Below, piece by piece: positions 6,103 through 6,238 of a DNA stretch of 6,238 bases. Within the stretch, counting starts at the first letter, position 1. Every line of letters begins with the position of its first letter. The stretch is from an uncultured Eubacteriales bacterium. GTDB taxonomy: Bacteria > Bacillota > Clostridia > Peptostreptococcales > Anaerovoracaceae. A program made the position numbers and the translations under genes. The DNA lies in assembly GCA_902797345.1 (NCBI GenBank), contig CADBSL010000113.1, forward strand, positions 1-6,238. The letters are read 5' to 3'. The notes under the pieces are model-generated. The model saw nothing but the letters and a program-made list of their open reading frames with translations. It was not told the DNA's origin and made no database searches.

Positions 6103-6238
6103 ATTCCCGGAACGCTCTCTCGATCCCCAGGATCGCCATACCCACCGCATTGTCGGAAGAAAGCTCCGGCTTCCCGAAGAAAAGCTTTGGATCCGTGTTC
6201 AGTCGTTCCCGCAGGAACTGACTGGAGGCCACGCCTCC
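6101..6238 (-). CDS. TsaD/Kae1-like (peptidase M22 fold) protein, C-terminal fragment (cut by window edge)
   Basis: The open frame entering from the window end encodes 45 residues: GGVASSQFLRERL, then PKLFFGKPELSSDNAVGMAILGIERAFRE and a TGA stop. GGVA(S/A) followed by a short helix and a (S/T)DNA motif is the C-terminal signature of the Kae1/TsaD/Gcp ATPase fold. The SSDNAVG form and the position just before xseA match a TsaD-like paralogue that clostridial genomes carry between nusB and xseA, usually annotated as O-sialoglycoprotein endopeptidase or peptidase M22. Genuine TsaD, which makes the t6A tRNA modification, usually has CTDNAAM here, so I infer a paralogue of unknown function rather than tsaD itself. 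The N-terminal part with the metal-binding histidines lies outside the window, so this cannot be settled. Confidence 0.8.
   Translation of the reverse strand, partial: GGVASSQFLRERLNTDPKLFFGKPELSSDNAVGMAILGIERAFRE

Overview
The window is a block of bacterial housekeeping genes, all on the minus strand, so gene order reads from high to low coordinates. Three things point to a Gram-positive anaerobe of the class Clostridia: the order tsaD-like, xseA, xseB, ispA, dxs, tlyA; a DUF975 membrane protein, a family common in Firmicutes; and strong AGGAGG-type ribosome binding sites. By eye the genes are moderately GC-rich with many CGG and ATC codons, which excludes the AT-rich Clostridium sensu stricto. 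I cannot name the genus.

Layout in transcription order: the last 45 codons of a TsaD/Kae1-like (peptidase M22 fold) gene (6238-6101); xseA and xseB, the two exonuclease VII subunits; ispA, a short-chain prenyl diphosphate synthase; a 95-base gap filled by a large imperfect hairpin built from heptamer-like units; dxs, the entry enzyme of the MEP isoprenoid pathway; tlyA, an rRNA 2'-O-methyltransferase; a five-or-so-helix DUF975 membrane protein with an acidic Gly/Asp/Ser tail; and, after an AT-rich gap with a near-consensus promoter, the first 12 codons of rpsT (ribosomal protein S20).

The genes from the TsaD-like protein to DUF975 look like one transcription unit. Most junctions are 0 to 18 bases, xseB and ispA abut (TAGATG), and dxs and tlyA overlap (ATGA). 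dxs makes DXP from pyruvate and glyceraldehyde 3-phosphate, the MEP pathway turns this into IPP and DMAPP, and IspA condenses them to farnesyl diphosphate for quinone and undecaprenyl carrier synthesis. XseA/XseB and TlyA belong to DNA repair and ribosome modification and share the operon without an obvious biochemical link. The operon promoter lies outside the window, upstream of 6238.

I found no mobile element gene, CRISPR array, tRNA, rRNA or riboswitch. No undescribed multi-gene system is visible. The feature most worth a second look is the structured repeat between ispA and dxs. Next is the replacement of the usual nadK-argR-recN continuation after tlyA by DUF975 and rpsT.
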